Notes: generated from the letters alone by a model not told the origin. A DNA stretch of 64,000 bases from Halogranum rubrum (GCF_900114455.1 NZ_FOTC01000004.1:151964-215963), one strand, 5' to 3'; shown: positions 26,778-35,539, counted from the stretch's first letter. Numbers and translations are program-made.

Positions 26778-27545
26778 ATGACAGCCGAGGACGACCCGAA
26801 GATGCTCAAGACGACTGCCACGTCGATTGCGGTCCTCGAGTACCTAGAAGAGACCCACGGTGCGAGAGTCTCCGAAATCGCAGAGAGCATGGGGCTACCC
26901 AAGAGCACCATACACGGCCATCTGACTACGTTGAAACACAAGCAGTTCGTCATCCAAGAGGGTGATTTCTACTCGCTCGGACCAGAGCTACTCAGATTAG
27001 GAAACAAGGTCCGAACACGTGACTCCGGGTACGTCTTGGCACGGAAGTTCACCGAGCAACTGTTCGAAGAGACCGGCCTCAGATCGATTTTTGCCGCCGA
27101 GATGGACGGCAAAGCCGTCTTTTTACACACGGCGTCGGGGAACAAGATGGGATGGGCACACGAGCAACTCGGAAACAGGTTGTATCTCCATAGCACCGCT
27201 GTGGGCAAGGCGATATTGGCCGAACTGCCGGAGCAGAGAGTAGACCAGATCATCGAGAAGTGGGGACTACCTGCGGAGACAGAGAGTACGATTACGACGC
27301 GTGAGGGTCTGTCTGCCGAGTTAGAGGAAGTGCGGAACCGTGGATATGCCGTCAACCGAGGTGAGAACTTCAGGGAACTCTACGCGATTGGCGACGCAGC
27401 GGCTCGGCGTCCGGGAGACGTAATTGGAGGCTTTAGCGTTACAGGGCCAGCACACGCTATCGTCGAAACGGGAAAAGAAGAGGAACTCGCACGGCAAGTG
27501 ACAGACATCGTCAGGGAGTTCGAGTTAGAGCTGTCACTCGTGTAG
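26778..27545 (+). CDS. IclR-family transcriptional regulator (second)
   Basis: 255 residues from the ATG at 26778. The longer frame beginning at 26754 would start inside the TATA box CTTTATATG (26748-26756), so the leaderless ATG is preferred. The winged helix is LEYLEETHGARVSEIAESMGLPKSTIHGHLTTLKHKQFV and the effector domain has STAVGKAILAELPEQRV and VIGGFSVTGPAHAI. It directly follows the second Gfo/Idh gene and likely controls that pair. I see no clear palindrome in its promoter. Confidence 0.87.
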   Translation: MTAEDDPKMLKTTATSIAVLEYLEETHGARVSEIAESMGLPKSTIHGHLTTLKHKQFVIQEGDFYSLGPELLRLGNKVRTRDSGYVLARKFTEQLFEETGLRSIFAAEMDGKAVFLHTASGNKMGWAHEQLGNRLYLHSTAVGKAILAELPEQRVDQIIEKWGLPAETESTITTREGLSAELEEVRNRGYAVNRGENFRELYAIGDAAARRPGDVIGGFSVTGPAHAIVETGKEEELARQVTDIVREFELELSLV

Positions 27546-28672
27546 CCGCATCAGACACGTCTCAACGTGAGAGGGTCGTTTTGTTATCTCGAACATTATA
27601 TCGAAAAGTGTGGCGTTACATAGATAGAAGTGTAATGAAAATCGCGAATATCGTCGAACAACCCTATTCGGAGCGAATCACTATTCGAGATATGCGAATT
27701 ATATATGTCGCGTCGGTCAGTGACTCTCTTCTCACTCAATTTCGTGTATGTTCTGCACTCGAACCGCTAGTTTCGGGTCAATTCATCGTCGCCTGTTCGT
27801 CGTGAGCGCTGAGACGCTGAGTGCGCGAACGTCGGTGCTACAGAGCAGAGACGAATTCGGTCCAGTCACGGTTGAATCGCCGGTGTTCGTCGGTTCGTCG
27901 TGCTCGTAGATGAGACACTCCACGTCGCGAGCGGCGGCAGACAACCCTGGATGTCCACGCTACCGTGGCCGATCTCACGGAGACCCCTCAAACAAGCTTA
28001 CAGGTACTCCATATGAACCCTCTCGAGATTGGAGAGTAACTGTACAGTACGGTGTTCGTCTGCGCCAGTGGAAAGATGTACAACAAGAACTGTGACGAGT
28101 AGTTTCCAGAACGTTGTCTGGATCGTAGAGAGCGAGTGAATCGACTTCGTCTGAGAGACCATAGGAGAGTCTAGCGAGATTTCTGAGACACGAGTTCAAG
28201 TTTGGGTGTTTGTAAGGATATATCGAGAGAGTATCACTAGTACGACGAAGTGGGAGGGTCTTAAGAGGAATAGAACGAGTAGCACGAGGCTATCAAAAGA
28301 ATACGAGAGAAAGCTAGAGGACCGATCGCGATAACTGATTGGATTCGAGAAGAGAAAGCAGACGTAAAGTCTCAGAGAAAGTGCGTACAGTTTAAGTAGG
28401 AATCCACGCTAAATTCCACGGCGAGAAACAAGACAGTGCTCTGGTATATTTCCCAACAATCGACAGTAGCGAACAGATAGATTCATTATTACACCGTAGA
28501 GTACATAGAACGCCCGAGAAAATAGTCACCACATCACGCACTGTGACTGACCAAGACGGGCATCACGACGGGAGGCGTCAGTTCGTCTGTCCACAACATC
28601 CTACTCCTCTCGTTTCCTGAGAATCAGTTGTGGAGACAGACCACACGACGGACGTCACGGACCTCGTCTACG

Positions 28673-28692
28673 ACCCCTAGTTGTAAGTGTAA
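28673..28692 (-). repeat. ORB-like element 1
   Basis: GTTGTAAGTGTA on the plus strand with a C-run (ACCCC) before it. Read on the minus strand: core TACACTTACAAC then GGGGT, matching the elements at the origin. It lies downstream of orc. Confidence 0.6.
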
Positions 28693-28782
28693 CTCTTCAG
28701 TAATCGGCCTGTAGTCGTCGATATCAACAAAAGACCGGGTAAGCGAAGCAAAGCGAGGCTGTCGCTAGCTTCTCGGTGGCTC

Positions 28783-28802
28783 CCCACCGAATTGTAAGTG
28801 TA
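28783..28802 (-). repeat. ORB-like element 2
   Basis: ATTGTAAGTGTA preceded by CCCCACCG on the plus strand. It has the same core and G-string order as element 1 when read on the minus strand, 110 bp further on. Confidence 0.6.
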
Positions 28803-28923
28803 TTCAGGTCTCTCAATCGTTATCGAGCGCTAATTCTGCCAGCGTGAGCGAGAAGACGAATTTTCGGAGTAAGAGTCGGTCGATAAACTACTGAGAGTCT
28901 TCTCGTAGAGAGGTCGAAACCTC

Positions 28924-28942
28924 ACCAGGTTGTAAGTGTATA
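28924..28942 (-). repeat. ORB-like element 3
   Basis: GGTTGTAAGTGTATA on the plus strand, just beyond the orc stop codon (28949). The core is conserved but the G-string is weak. Confidence 0.55.
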
Positions 28943-28948
28943 TGCCTG

Positions 28949-30211
28949 TCAGAGGTCTAGTTCACTTTGAAATCCCGACTTCGAGGATTCCTCGTACTGA
29001 GATAGAAGCTGGTCTGTCGACGCCGGGAATCCAGCCTCTAGTTGGGCATCCTCTCGGAATGTGTCAAGTACGATACGTGGTTCGTCGACGAGCGAGTAGA
29101 TGAACGTTCGGCCACCACGTCGACCGAGGTTCTTCTCGGAGGATTCGATCAATCCGAACATCTCCAGTGTGCTAATGTGATCACGGATTCGGCTTTCGGA
29201 GAGCGTATCGGTTCCGATCTTCTCACAGAGATTCTTGTATAGTGAATAGATGTGTTTGATCTTCGTGTCGGTTCCCTCGTCGAGGACTAAAAACGTAGTT
29301 GCCATCAACGTCAACTGCATCTGTGTCGTCAATCGTTCGGTGATGATATCGCGGGTGTTGGCACGGTCGACCTCACTCCGGGCGAGACGAACGTGTTCCT
29401 CGTCGACGAGTTCGGAATTCTCGTGACGAGCGATATCACCTGCAGTTTCGAGTAGATCGAGTGCCATTCGTGCATCACCGGTGTCTTGAGCAGTGTACGC
29501 AGCGCAGAGCGGAATGACATCGCTAGAGAGAACATCGGGTTTGAACGTCAGATCAGCGTAGTAGTTCAAAATAGTCTGCAGTTCGGTCGCATCGTACGGT
29601 GAGAACTGGATTTCTTTCTCACAGAGGGTACTCTTGACACGGCCAGAGAGGTTCTCTCGGAATTTGAAGTTGTTACTGATGCCGATGATTCCGACTTCGG
29701 CGTTCTCTAGTTCACCCATCGAGCGTGAACGGGGGAACTCGTACAGTAGTTGTTCGTCTTCACCAAGCTTGTCGATTTCGTCGAGAATAAGAATGACATC
29801 ACCACCGATACGGTCGATTTCGGAGTAGATGACCGACCAAATCGTGTCAGGGTGTGTCCCCTGTTTGATCTCACGGCTCGGATGAAGTTTGTTTGCTACG
29901 TGCGAGATAACTTGGTAGGTCGATGTCCGTTTGTTACAGTTGACGTTGATGACAGTGAGACTCTGGTTTTGTGCACCTGCTTCGGCGTTTAGATACTCCA
30001 TCATCTTCGTGGTCGTCGCTGTCTTGCCGACACCCGTCTGTCCATAGATAAACACGTTGGGAGGGCCAAACCCATCGAGTACGTCCTGCAGCGATGCAGC
30101 GTACTCTTCTATGATATCGTCCCGTTCGAGGATCTCCTCGGGAGTATACTCTTCCTTGAAGGGGTCTTTGTCCTTGAAGATTTGATTTGGACCTTTGAAC
30201 GGGGATTCCAT
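28949..30211 (-). CDS. orc: Orc1/Cdc6-family replication initiator
   Basis: 420 residues. AAA+ features are in order: Walker A GQTGVGKT (57-64), Walker B LILDEIDKL, sensor 1 GISNN, and sensor 2 arginine in TGDARMALDLLE, followed by a C-terminal winged helix (SLYKNLCEKIGTDTLSESRIRDHISTLEMFGLI). It binds origin recognition boxes and loads MCM at the adjacent origin. TATA GGTTTATTATCTC (minus strand, 30234-30246) lies 25-35 nt before the ATG. ORB-like elements start 60 bp upstream, so autoregulation is possible. Codon use is more AT-rich than in the sugar genes. Confidence 0.95.
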   Translation of the reverse strand: MESPFKGPNQIFKDKDPFKEEYTPEEILERDDIIEEYAASLQDVLDGFGPPNVFIYGQTGVGKTATTTKMMEYLNAEAGAQNQSLTVINVNCNKRTSTYQVISHVANKLHPSREIKQGTHPDTIWSVIYSEIDRIGGDVILILDEIDKLGEDEQLLYEFPRSRSMGELENAEVGIIGISNNFKFRENLSGRVKSTLCEKEIQFSPYDATELQTILNYYADLTFKPDVLSSDVIPLCAAYTAQDTGDARMALDLLETAGDIARHENSELVDEEHVRLARSEVDRANTRDIITERLTTQMQLTLMATTFLVLDEGTDTKIKHIYSLYKNLCEKIGTDTLSESRIRDHISTLEMFGLIESSEKNLGRRGGRTFIYSLVDEPRIVLDTFREDAQLEAGFPASTDQLLSQYEESSKSGFQSELDL

Positions 30212-30268
30212 TTCACGCTGAACGTTACACTACGAGATAATAAACCCTCGGTTGAAAGTGTTCTAACT

Positions 30269-30283
30269 GTTGTAAGTGTTGTC
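30269..30283 (-). repeat. ORB-like element 4
   Basis: TGTTGTAAGTGTTG on the plus strand; the core matches but there is no G-string. A degenerate partner, GTTGAAAGTGTTC, occurs 20 bp before it, upstream of the orc TATA box. Confidence 0.55.
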
Positions 30284-30289
30284 GGCTGT

Positions 30290-30324
30290 TTATAACCCAC
30301 CCCCCCTCCAGATTGTAAGTGTTC
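30290..30324 (-). repeat. ORB-like element 5 with long G-string
   Basis: On the minus strand the core GGAACACTTACAATCTGG is followed by a run of eight or more G residues (plus-strand ACCCACCCCCCCTCC). This is the strongest G-string in the set and marks the left side of the unwinding region. Confidence 0.8.
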
Positions 30325-30384
30325 CACGTTTCTACGAGAGAGGTTGTCATTCTCTGGTAAACCTAGGTAGAGAGAACGTTCTTC

Positions 30385-30480
30385 TCCGATTGTTGTTGTT
30401 GTCGACTAACTAGTTACTAGTCATAACTATATTATATACCTTATGCTAAAGGAAATATAGGAAATGCTCTATTAGAGATA
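30385..30480. other. AT-rich core, candidate duplex-unwinding element
   Basis: The stretch is dominated by A and T (for example ACTATATTATATACC near 30426-30440) in an otherwise GC-rich genome. It is enclosed by inverted ORB-like elements. Confidence 0.7.
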
Positions 30481-30498
30481 GGGCGTCTATAGCACGAC

Positions 30499-30525
30499 TT
30501 TACACTTACAATCTGGCGTGTCTGA
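30499..30525 (+). repeat. ORB-like element 6
   Basis: TTTACACTTACAATCTGG followed by CGTGTCTG; the core is intact and the G-string is weakened. It faces elements 4 and 5 across the AT-rich core. Confidence 0.7.
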
Positions 30526-30595
30526 CGGTAGTCGGCCTATATATTTATATACTCAATTCTACTAACCGACTGAGGCACCATCTCGCAGAGTGGAA

Positions 30596-30621
30596 GAACA
30601 CTTACAATCTGGGGTGTGGGT
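30596..30621 (+). repeat. ORB-like element 7
   Basis: Core GAACACTTACAATCTGG followed by GGTGTGGGT. All 26 bases are identical to element 8, 158 bp away. Confidence 0.85.
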
Positions 30622-30753
30622 GTTCTGACGCCGAGAAAGAAGTTGGCAGATTCACATTTCCCGCGCTTCTTGGTTCCGACATCACGTCTCTACCATTCAT
30701 CTGAAACAGCATAACGCTGCTACGCATGGTACCAGGAGTCTTGTGAGCGTCGA

Positions 30754-30779
30754 GAACACTTACAATCTGGGGTGTGGGT
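30754..30779 (+). repeat. ORB-like element 8
   Basis: Identical over 26 bp to element 7 (core GAACACTTACAATCTGG, then GGTGTGGGT). It forms the right flank of the origin. Confidence 0.85.
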
Positions 30780-31023
30780 CTCATCGTCGACTCCGAGTTC
30801 TCTTCTTCTGTCTCTGTAGTTGATTCTCGTTTGTCGGTGAGTCCAGACTGGGTATAGTTATACACTATAGTTATTTGGTATAGGTAAAGTGGGTCCTTCG
30901 GGAACCTGCTACGATTTGCCGCTCAGGGTATGCACCGCCTCAGTGACAAACGAGACTGCGTACGACGAACAGACATTATTCCTCGAAGTAAGAATTATGT
31001 ACTCAACCGTGTAATCGTACAGT

Positions 31024-31554
31024 ATGCCCAACAGCGAGTCTCCGGATAGTCCACCGCCGTTCGAGGATGCCTTTCGTGGTGACGACGTCGAGCAGCGTAT
31101 CTACGGTACGATTCTCCAGACTCGTGAACCGACGGCGGCAAGCACCATCGCCACGCGGGCCGACTGTGACCCGAAGACTGCTCGGAAGTATCTGGGCTGG
31201 TTCACCGACCTCGGTATCGTCACACGTCACGACGGTCATCCAGCCACGTACGAGCGCAACGACGCGTACTTCGAGTGGCGCCGCATCAACCAGCTTGCGG
31301 CCGAACACTCCGTCGAAGACCTCCAGCAGCGCGTCCAAGAGTTGATGGCGCAGATCAACGACTACGAAGCGATGTACGAGGCGTCGACGCCTGCTGCCGT
31401 CGACGCCGTCGCCATCTCGGAGACGACCAATCGAACGATAGACGACGTGTACAGCGACCTCGCCGACTGGGCGACGGCGCGCGAAGAGCGCACGCGCTAC
31501 GAGCGAGCTCGCCAACAACTCGCTAGTGGCGAGACCGAGCAAGCATCCGGGTAG
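31024..31554 (+). CDS. haloarchaeal winged-helix protein with coiled coil (DUF7342-like)
   Basis: 176 residues. The N-terminal half reads as a helix-turn-helix (VEQRIYGTILQTREPTAASTIATRADCDPKTARKYLGWFTDLGIV), and a helical region follows (EDLQQRVQELMAQINDYEAMYEA). Proteins of this kind are frequent on haloarchaeal plasmids and mobile regions and are usually paired with the type of gene that follows here 8 nt later. It probably acts as the DNA-binding, antitoxin-like partner; that is inference. TATA at 30991-31000 suggests a leaderless transcript next to the origin. Confidence 0.7.
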   Translation: MPNSESPDSPPPFEDAFRGDDVEQRIYGTILQTREPTAASTIATRADCDPKTARKYLGWFTDLGIVTRHDGHPATYERNDAYFEWRRINQLAAEHSVEDLQQRVQELMAQINDYEAMYEASTPAAVDAVAISETTNRTIDDVYSDLADWATAREERTRYERARQQLASGETEQASG

Positions 31555-31562
31555 CTGTATCG

Positions 31563-31997
31563 ATGGTCCCACCAGCAGGAGACGGAGCGAGCCCTGCACC
31601 TATCGATCTCCCGACTCTCGAGTTTCTTCAGACGCGTCTCCGAGCGACGGCGCAGGTTGCACAGGCGATAGTTACGGACGAGAGCGGGCATCTCGAACTC
31701 AGCGTCACACTCACACCGTCGTACTATCCGGAAGCCGTCGAGGAGGCGAGTCTGACCGTCCGCTGGTACACGAACGACGACTTCAAAATTCACTATCGAG
31801 AGGTCCATCCAGAGTCGAGCTGGGAGTGTCGGTGGGACCGTCACCCGAACCCTCACAATACTCGAGACCATCTCCATCCTCCACCCACTGCTCCGACGCC
31901 CGGCGACGATGCCTCGTGGGCAACTGACTATCGGGACGTGCTTCGGCTCGTCCTCGACGAGATCGAAGAGCGCGTCGCAACGCTGTGGGATGAGTAG
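31563..31997 (+). CDS. TumE-like (DUF6516-type) protein, putative toxin partner
   Basis: 144 residues, 8 nt after the winged-helix gene. A beta-rich core (LELSVTLTPSYYPEAVEEASLTVRWYTNDDFKIHYREVH) is followed by a conserved-looking aromatic/His motif, WECRWDRHPNPHNTRDHLH. This resembles the RYDNAPHH-type motif of TumE toxins and their haloarchaeal relatives. The C-terminal helix is DYRDVLRLVLDEIEERVATLW. Toxin activity has not been shown for the haloarchaeal version as far as I know; the pairing and motif are the evidence. Confidence 0.6.
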   Translation: MVPPAGDGASPAPIDLPTLEFLQTRLRATAQVAQAIVTDESGHLELSVTLTPSYYPEAVEEASLTVRWYTNDDFKIHYREVHPESSWECRWDRHPNPHNTRDHLHPPPTAPTPGDDASWATDYRDVLRLVLDEIEERVATLWDE

Positions 31998-32083
31998 ACA
32001 AGATACCTTTCGCGTGTCTAACGAAATTTGCCTGCCAGTAAGACGGTGAGCGCTCTGTGTCTTGGTCGATGGCCGTCGACGTT

Positions 32084-32302
32084 TCACCCGGTGAGTCGAA
32101 GCTCATCTGTCGATTCGTCGATGTACCCTTTCAGTAACAACTGTTCGAGGAGGTCCCATGCTTCTGGTCGCTCGAAACCGCCTGCAGCGAGGAGGTCGGT
32201 TGCTGTCTCGTGCGTGATCGTCTCGTCGCCATCGGCACCTTGCATGACAAGCCCAAGTGCAGCCTCTTGTGACGGCGTTAGTGGAGTCGACGAGTTCTGC
32301 AT
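32084..32302 (-). CDS. small acidic helical protein
   Basis: 72 residues, strongly acidic. The pattern (LTPSQEAALGLVMQ, HETATDLLAAGGFERPEAWDLLEQLLLKGYIDES) suggests a compact winged-helix or DprA/DNA-processing-type helical fold ending in a beta hairpin. It is common in size and composition to haloarchaeal accessory proteins. No function can be assigned. It precedes no obvious partner. Confidence 0.55.
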   Translation of the reverse strand: MQNSSTPLTPSQEAALGLVMQGADGDETITHETATDLLAAGGFERPEAWDLLEQLLLKGYIDESTDELRLTG

Positions 32303-32435
32303 CGGTTCAAGTGCCGTGGGCGACCACCGAGACTGTTGGGACTGTGTCGGTCCCTCGTCTCTCGAAGCTCGTCCGATTTGACGCAGTTATCCTTTCACAC
32401 CCTGTTCGGCACACGCTGTTTCACAGTTGTCCTGG

Positions 32436-32645
32436 CTACTCGTCCGTCCGAATCTGCGTCATCGGCGGCTGATCGAAATGAACGTGACAAGGCATCCCCG
32501 GTACTCTCGATATCTTTCGACAAGGCGTTCCGTCTGCGCACTTCCGATAACAGAAGTAGTTTCCGTCGGCATCTTGCGGTGGTCTCGTCTCCGTATCGGT
32601 CCACTGGAGCATACCCCTTTCTTGTGCCGTCCTCTCAATAGTCAT
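32436..32645 (-). CDS. small putative zinc-binding protein
   Basis: 69 residues with FCYRKCADGTPCRKISR and VPGMPCHVH, that is C-x3-C-x5-C-x11-C-x-H spacing suited to one zinc site. A TATA-like TCATATATTTTC on the minus strand lies about 25 nt before the ATG at 32645, which supports this start; an internal ATG at 32612 is the alternative. Function is unknown; it may be a nucleic-acid-binding finger. Confidence 0.55.
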   Translation of the reverse strand: MTIERTAQERGMLQWTDTETRPPQDADGNYFCYRKCADGTPCRKISRVPGMPCHVHFDQPPMTQIRTDE

Positions 32646-32975
32646 TTTGGCACACTGCTTGAAAATATATGATCGAAAAAGTGTCCACTGTACTCACCGA
32701 TGTGACGCTACCAACGACGATTCGAGAGCAGAGATGGTGCCAAGAGTCTACTTCTTGTCTGAGGGGGTGACTCCCGACGTGAACTACACGGCGTACTTCT
32801 ATCTCGTTTCGCTTCACTCTTAGATAGAGCTAAACTCGCAGGTTTCTGAGCCAGACCTCCGAGGCAGCTTACCAAATAAATCGAGACAGTAATCGAAAAA
32901 CGAGATGTTTACCCACTCTTGACAGATGTGCAACATTCCGTAACAACCATAAGAAAGAGCATCGTCCAACTGAGC
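32646..32975. other. 330-bp intergenic region
   Basis: It separates the leftward small-protein gene from the rightward surface cluster. Apart from the leftward TATA element near 32665-32680 I see no gene, repeat or clear operator. Confidence 0.5.
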
Positions 32976-34118
32976 ATGACTCTCTCTCTTGCGACCAGCG
33001 GGTCGAACCGAGCGACTTCGTTCGTGGCCGGGTTCGCTCGATTGTTCGGCGGCGGCGAGTCGGTGGAATACGGCCACTCTGTCACCGAAGTTTTCGCCGA
33101 CGCATCACCTACTGCGGACTACTGTGGGGCTGGAAAGGTTATCGTTCGAGCGATACTCGACTCCCTGGGTGGCAACCCCGGTGACAACGTCGTCCTCCCC
33201 GCGGCGGTCCCTCACGGCCTCGTCGAACCATTCCGTGAACGCGGTGTCGAACCACGATACCACCGTATGACTCAGCGGTTCGGGGCCGACCTTGACGACC
33301 TCATAACTCGTATCGACGAAGACACTATCGCCGTCGTACTCGTCCACTACTTCGGGTTCGAGCAACCGGACGCCGCGGCGATTCGAGAGATAGCGGCCGA
33401 CGCTGGCGTGCCTGTCGTGGAAGACAACTCTCATGCGGCGTTGAGTGCCCCCGGCGGCCGACTGCTCGGCACGACTGACGCGTTTGGGTTCACCAGCCTC
33501 CACAAGAGCCTCCCAGTTCCGAACGGAGCGGTGGTGTTCTCGGAATCGACGACAGCACTCGACGACTCGTCGTTCGGCGTCGCAGACCGACCCTCGCTCA
33601 CCGACGCATGTTTTCTCACTAACTGGATTACCAACCCCTCACTCCAACAGTCCGAAACCACCCACGAGCCTCGACCAGAGATAGCTCGATCGAACCCCGC
33701 GTCCGGTGACTGTGAGGAGACGACGTGGCCGGCCCCACCGACACCGTACGAGTCGATGCGGGCCTACGCGGCCGACGACGAACCACTGTCGTGGTTGACC
33801 GCCAAACTGCTCTCCGTTCTCTCGGCCGAGTCGATCGTCCATCGTCGCCGCGACGGATACGAACGGTGGTCGGCGACGCTTGACACCGCGCCGATGTACG
33901 ACCTCACGCCCGGTGTCTGCCCGTGGATATTCCCGGTGGTCGTCGACGACGCTTTGCAACGCGCACGAGAAGTTCCCGATGCGTTCGTGTGGCCACGACT
34001 CCCGCGTGACGTGACGCCCGACGACTTTCCCGTCGCTACCGACCTCGCACGTTCGGTTCTCGCCCTTCCCGTCGATCGTCCGAACCAAATTGCCCGACTC
34101 GCCAGCGCAGTAGAATGA
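32976..34118 (+). CDS. DegT/DnrJ/EryC1/StrS-like PLP-dependent aminotransferase
   Basis: 380 residues from the ATG at 32976. The type-I fold is visible: YCGAGKVIVRAIL for the phosphate-loop region, TIAVVLVHYFGFEQPDAAAIREIAADAGVPVVEDNSH with the PLP-ring aspartate region, and SLHKSLPVPNGAVVF with the Schiff-base lysine. Such enzymes add amino groups to nucleotide-linked keto sugars for surface glycans. The N-terminal substrate loop diverges from ordinary members, so a different amine acceptor is possible. It overlaps the flippase gene by 4 nt (ATGA). Confidence 0.78.
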   Translation: MTLSLATSGSNRATSFVAGFARLFGGGESVEYGHSVTEVFADASPTADYCGAGKVIVRAILDSLGGNPGDNVVLPAAVPHGLVEPFRERGVEPRYHRMTQRFGADLDDLITRIDEDTIAVVLVHYFGFEQPDAAAIREIAADAGVPVVEDNSHAALSAPGGRLLGTTDAFGFTSLHKSLPVPNGAVVFSESTTALDDSSFGVADRPSLTDACFLTNWITNPSLQQSETTHEPRPEIARSNPASGDCEETTWPAPPTPYESMRAYAADDEPLSWLTAKLLSVLSAESIVHRRRDGYERWSATLDTAPMYDLTPGVCPWIFPVVVDDALQRAREVPDAFVWPRLPRDVTPDDFPVATDLARSVLALPVDRPNQIARLASAVE

Positions 34119-35539
34119 GCGTCTCGTCTTCGTCGGTTCGGCTGTTCGTGGGCCGTATCGCGACGATGGTCCTGAACTTCGCGGCGCTGGCGTACTTTGC
34201 CCGCGCACTAGGGAGCGCCGACCTCGGCGTATTCTTCCTGTTTCAGGCGGCGTTGTCGATGCTCGTGTTGGTCTCAGACATCGGTCTTTCGACCGCCGTC
34301 GAGAAGCGCCTGAGCGCGGGCAGCGGCCGAAGTGTCTTCTGGACGGGGGCGATGTTGATGGGCGGTATCGCCAGCGTCCTCTCGCTCGGCCTCGTCCTGT
34401 TTCGAGACGTCGCCGCAGGGTTTCTCGGGGCCGACCTCGCACTCACACTCGTCGTCGCTCTGGGTCTCTCTGTCGCCCAACGACTCCTGAACGCCGCACT
34501 TCGCGGAGAACTCCGAACCGGCGAACTCGCGAGCCTCACTATCGCCGAGACTGCGGTCCAATACGGCGTGGCCGCAGTCCTCGTCTGGAGCGGATTGGGT
34601 GCCGAAGCGCTCGTCGTCGGGGTGCTTCTCGGACTGACCGTTTCGGACCTCTGGGCGCTGGTGAAGGTTCGTCCGGCACCTGCGACCCCGACGAAGGACG
34701 ACGCCGACTCGCTGTTGGAGTACGCGAAGTACAACGCGATACCCACCGTCGGTCTCCAGGTTCACAACTGGATGGACGTACTGATCATCGGGGTGTTTCT
34801 CGCCCAGAGCGACGTCGGAGCGTACGAGGTGGCTTGGCGTGTCGCCGGGGCGACGACGCTGCTCGCCGGCTCTATCGGTCTCGCCATCATGCCACAAGCG
34901 AGCGCGTGGGACGCCGAAGGAGCCGGAGACCGTGTGGGCCGACTGGTGAGTGCGACGTTCGTGCCGGCGTTACTGTTCGTTATCCCCGCCGTCGTCGGGG
35001 CGCTCGTCATCGGGGCCGACGGTCTCCGGCTCATCTTCGGTAGCGAGTTCGAGCGAGCCTCGCTCGTCCTCGTCGTCCTCATTGCAGGGCAGGCGCCCGC
35101 GGCGGTGCAGTCAATCGTCGGCCGGACACTGCTCGGACTGGACCGTCCGAACCTCGTCGCCCGTGCGACTATCGTCTCGATTGTGCTCAACCTCGTGTTG
35201 AACGTCGTCCTGGTCGTCCAGATCGGTCTCATCGGTGCGGCGTTGGCGACGACGCTCTCGTTCACCGTCGGGACGATTCTCCGGGTCTGGTATCTCGATG
35301 ACCTCGTTCCGTTGACGGCTCCGACTCTCGAACTCGGCTGGTGTGGGGTCGCTGCGACGGTGATGGGCGTAGTTCTCTTCGTACTCGACAGATTCGTTAC
35401 TATCGAATCGATTACTGTTTTACTCGGGTTCGTCCTGCTAGGAAGCACGATATACGGACTCGTCTTAGTTGCACACCCGTCGGTTCGTCGTACACTCCTC
35501 CGATACGCACGGTCTGTCGTTCCTGGAGTGGCTGGATAA
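34115..35539 (+). CDS. polysaccharide/lipid-linked glycan flippase (Wzx/MATE-type)
   Basis: 474 residues with about 12-14 membrane helices, starting VRLFVGRIATMVLNFAALAYFARALGSADLGVFFLFQA, the classic opening of the polysaccharide biosynthesis (Wzx-like) family. Polar residues lie mid-membrane as expected for the transport cavity. It should flip a lipid-linked saccharide across the membrane. It is translationally coupled to the DegT-like gene. No glycosyltransferase gene is present in the window. Confidence 0.88.
   Translation: MSVSSSSVRLFVGRIATMVLNFAALAYFARALGSADLGVFFLFQAALSMLVLVSDIGLSTAVEKRLSAGSGRSVFWTGAMLMGGIASVLSLGLVLFRDVAAGFLGADLALTLVVALGLSVAQRLLNAALRGELRTGELASLTIAETAVQYGVAAVLVWSGLGAEALVVGVLLGLTVSDLWALVKVRPAPATPTKDDADSLLEYAKYNAIPTVGLQVHNWMDVLIIGVFLAQSDVGAYEVAWRVAGATTLLAGSIGLAIMPQASAWDAEGAGDRVGRLVSATFVPALLFVIPAVVGALVIGADGLRLIFGSEFERASLVLVVLIAGQAPAAVQSIVGRTLLGLDRPNLVARATIVSIVLNLVLNVVLVVQIGLIGAALATTLSFTVGTILRVWYLDDLVPLTAPTLELGWCGVAATVMGVVLFVLDRFVTIESITVLLGFVLLGSTIYGLVLVAHPSVRRTLLRYARSVVPGVAG

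Larger units (their letters stand above)
27546..28948. other. 1.4-kb AT-richer gene-free region downstream of orc
   Basis: No frame here looks like a haloarchaeal gene. The stretch 28200-28400 is strikingly purine-rich on the plus strand. A hairpin (TCGGTGG / CCACCGA arms, about 28772-28789) sits just before an ORB-like element. Three ORB-like elements at about 28673-28692, 28783-28802 and 28924-28940 close the region. It probably belongs to the replication locus. Confidence 0.6.
30212..31023. other. predicted replication origin with ORB-like repeats flanking an AT-rich unwinding region
   Basis: The 812-bp region upstream of orc has no gene. Two ORB-like elements in one orientation (30269-30283, 30290-30324) and three in the other (30499-30525, 30596-30621, 30754-30779) flank a markedly AT-rich core at about 30385-30480. 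The G-strings of the flanking elements point away from the core on both sides. This is the usual layout of a haloarchaeal origin beside its initiator gene. The TATA box of the rightward gene at 31024 (AGAATTATGT, 30991-31000) lies at its right edge. Confidence 0.85.
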
